Source: Elysia marginata (lineage: Eukaryota > Mollusca > Gastropoda > Plakobranchidae). From it: a DNA stretch of 32,676 nucleotides. A program made the position numbers and the translations under genes. This document shows, piece by piece, positions 32,057 to 32,676 of the stretch; positions within the stretch are counted from its first letter, which is position 1; each line of letters opens with the position of its first letter. Below the pieces are notes generated by a model that was not told the origin of the DNA, did not search any database, and saw only the letters and a program-made list of their open reading frames with translations. The stretch lies in assembly GCA_019649035.1 (NCBI GenBank), contig BMAT01006686.1, positions 119,186-151,861 on the forward strand. The letters are read 5' to 3'.

Positions 32057-32676
32057 GTAAGACTTTTTTTTTTTAGGGAGGAAGGGGGTGGGGGGTGGTT
32101 AGAAGTGGGAGATAATTGACAGACGAAGATGGTGTTTTAGTCTGGGCTGGAAATACTAGCTAGCTAACACAAAGGCTGAAAGCAAGGACAGGAGCCCTAT
32201 CTTGGAGGGTCTAGGGGCATGTCTTGAAAGAAGCACAAAAATGTGAGGGATGTTGATGGCCTTTTGACTTCATTTTCTAAGATGGGTTTAGGCAGAAGAT
32301 TCTCAGCCCAGTTAAGTGGCAAATGATATGGCAGAGCAAAATGTTAATTTAAATTCAATTTGAAACATAGTTCATTCAAAGGTTTGCTCAATTTGTAAAA
32401 AAAATTGGATTCTTAAGGGTTTGCCACAGCATGTTTGTTCTAAGTTTACGTGCAATTCAATTCCCAAAGTTCTAAGAGACACCTCAATCATAGTCATTGT
32501 GCAAAATCAAGACATATGGTCAAAATGTATGTTTGAAGAGTTAATTTTTTTTCTTTTTTTGAAGAGAAAAATTATGTTTCAAAAGATCAACCTTGCCAAT
32601 TTTATTAGGATTTTTCAAACTTGATTTTGAAAGCTTTATGATGTTTAAAGGAACATTGAAATCTTTTTGAAAATAC
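32057..32676. other. Start of TMEM222 intron 4
   Basis: Begins with a GTAAGA donor followed by a T run and a G-rich stretch (GGGGGTGGGGGGTGG near 32084). The next TMEM222 exon is not reached before the window ends. Confidence 0.75.

Noticed and set aside
1-32676. CRISPR arrays, prokaryotic operons, LTR or other virus-derived elements
   Set aside because: No regularly spaced direct repeats, no ribosome-binding-site-led gene strings, and no LTR pair, gag, integrase or capsid motif seen.
1-32676. A new multi-gene biological system
   Set aside because: The three host genes belong to or resemble known families and show no evidence of acting together beyond the shared promoter of two of them.

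Overview
The window is nuclear DNA of an invertebrate animal. It is AT-rich, its genes are broken into many small exons by GT-AG introns, and it carries scattered LINE, SINE and DNA-transposon remnants. A tRNA-derived SINE with a tail of a kind I associate with molluscs, many AGATCT/TCTAGA-type short palindromes and long purine-rich or CT tracts make a gastropod mollusc the best guess. That is an inference from style, not a proof; no rRNA or mitochondrial marker is present.

Three host protein genes can be assembled exon by exon with continuous phase. (1) ATAD3, minus strand, 13099 to 96: all 15 coding exons, 624 codons, a mitochondrial inner-membrane AAA+ ATPase. (2) A 209-codon secreted or surface-anchored cysteine-rich protein with a folate-receptor-like domain, plus strand, 13528 to 19735, in 4 coding exons. 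(3) The first 4 coding exons (127 codons) of TMEM222 (DUF778/RTE1 family), plus strand, from 28501; the gene runs off the right edge. Genes 1 and 2 are head to head with only 428 bp between start codons, so they probably share a bidirectional promoter.

Region by region: 1-13.1 kb is ATAD3, whose introns hold three broken LINE pieces (2250-2790, 5135-5345, 11085-11565) and one copy of a ~435 bp inverted-repeat element (2981-3418). 13.1-13.53 kb is the shared promoter. 13.5-19.7 kb is the folate-receptor-like gene; its intron 1 contains a 1.87 kb hAT-like non-autonomous transposon with matching ends and a duplicated target (14543-16409), and its intron 3 contains a second copy of the ~435 bp element, in opposite orientation. 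19.7-28.5 kb is gene-poor: a long imperfect hairpin, the third copy of the ~435 bp element, a SINE-like piece, a full tRNA-derived SINE and another broken LINE. 28.5-32.7 kb is TMEM222, with a candidate mariner/pogo-like non-autonomous element in intron 2.

No functional link between the three genes is evident beyond the shared promoter. I see no operon-like, CRISPR, toxin or viral system. The most unusual items are the divergent folate-receptor-like gene and the local family of inverted-repeat elements whose copies share one reading frame.
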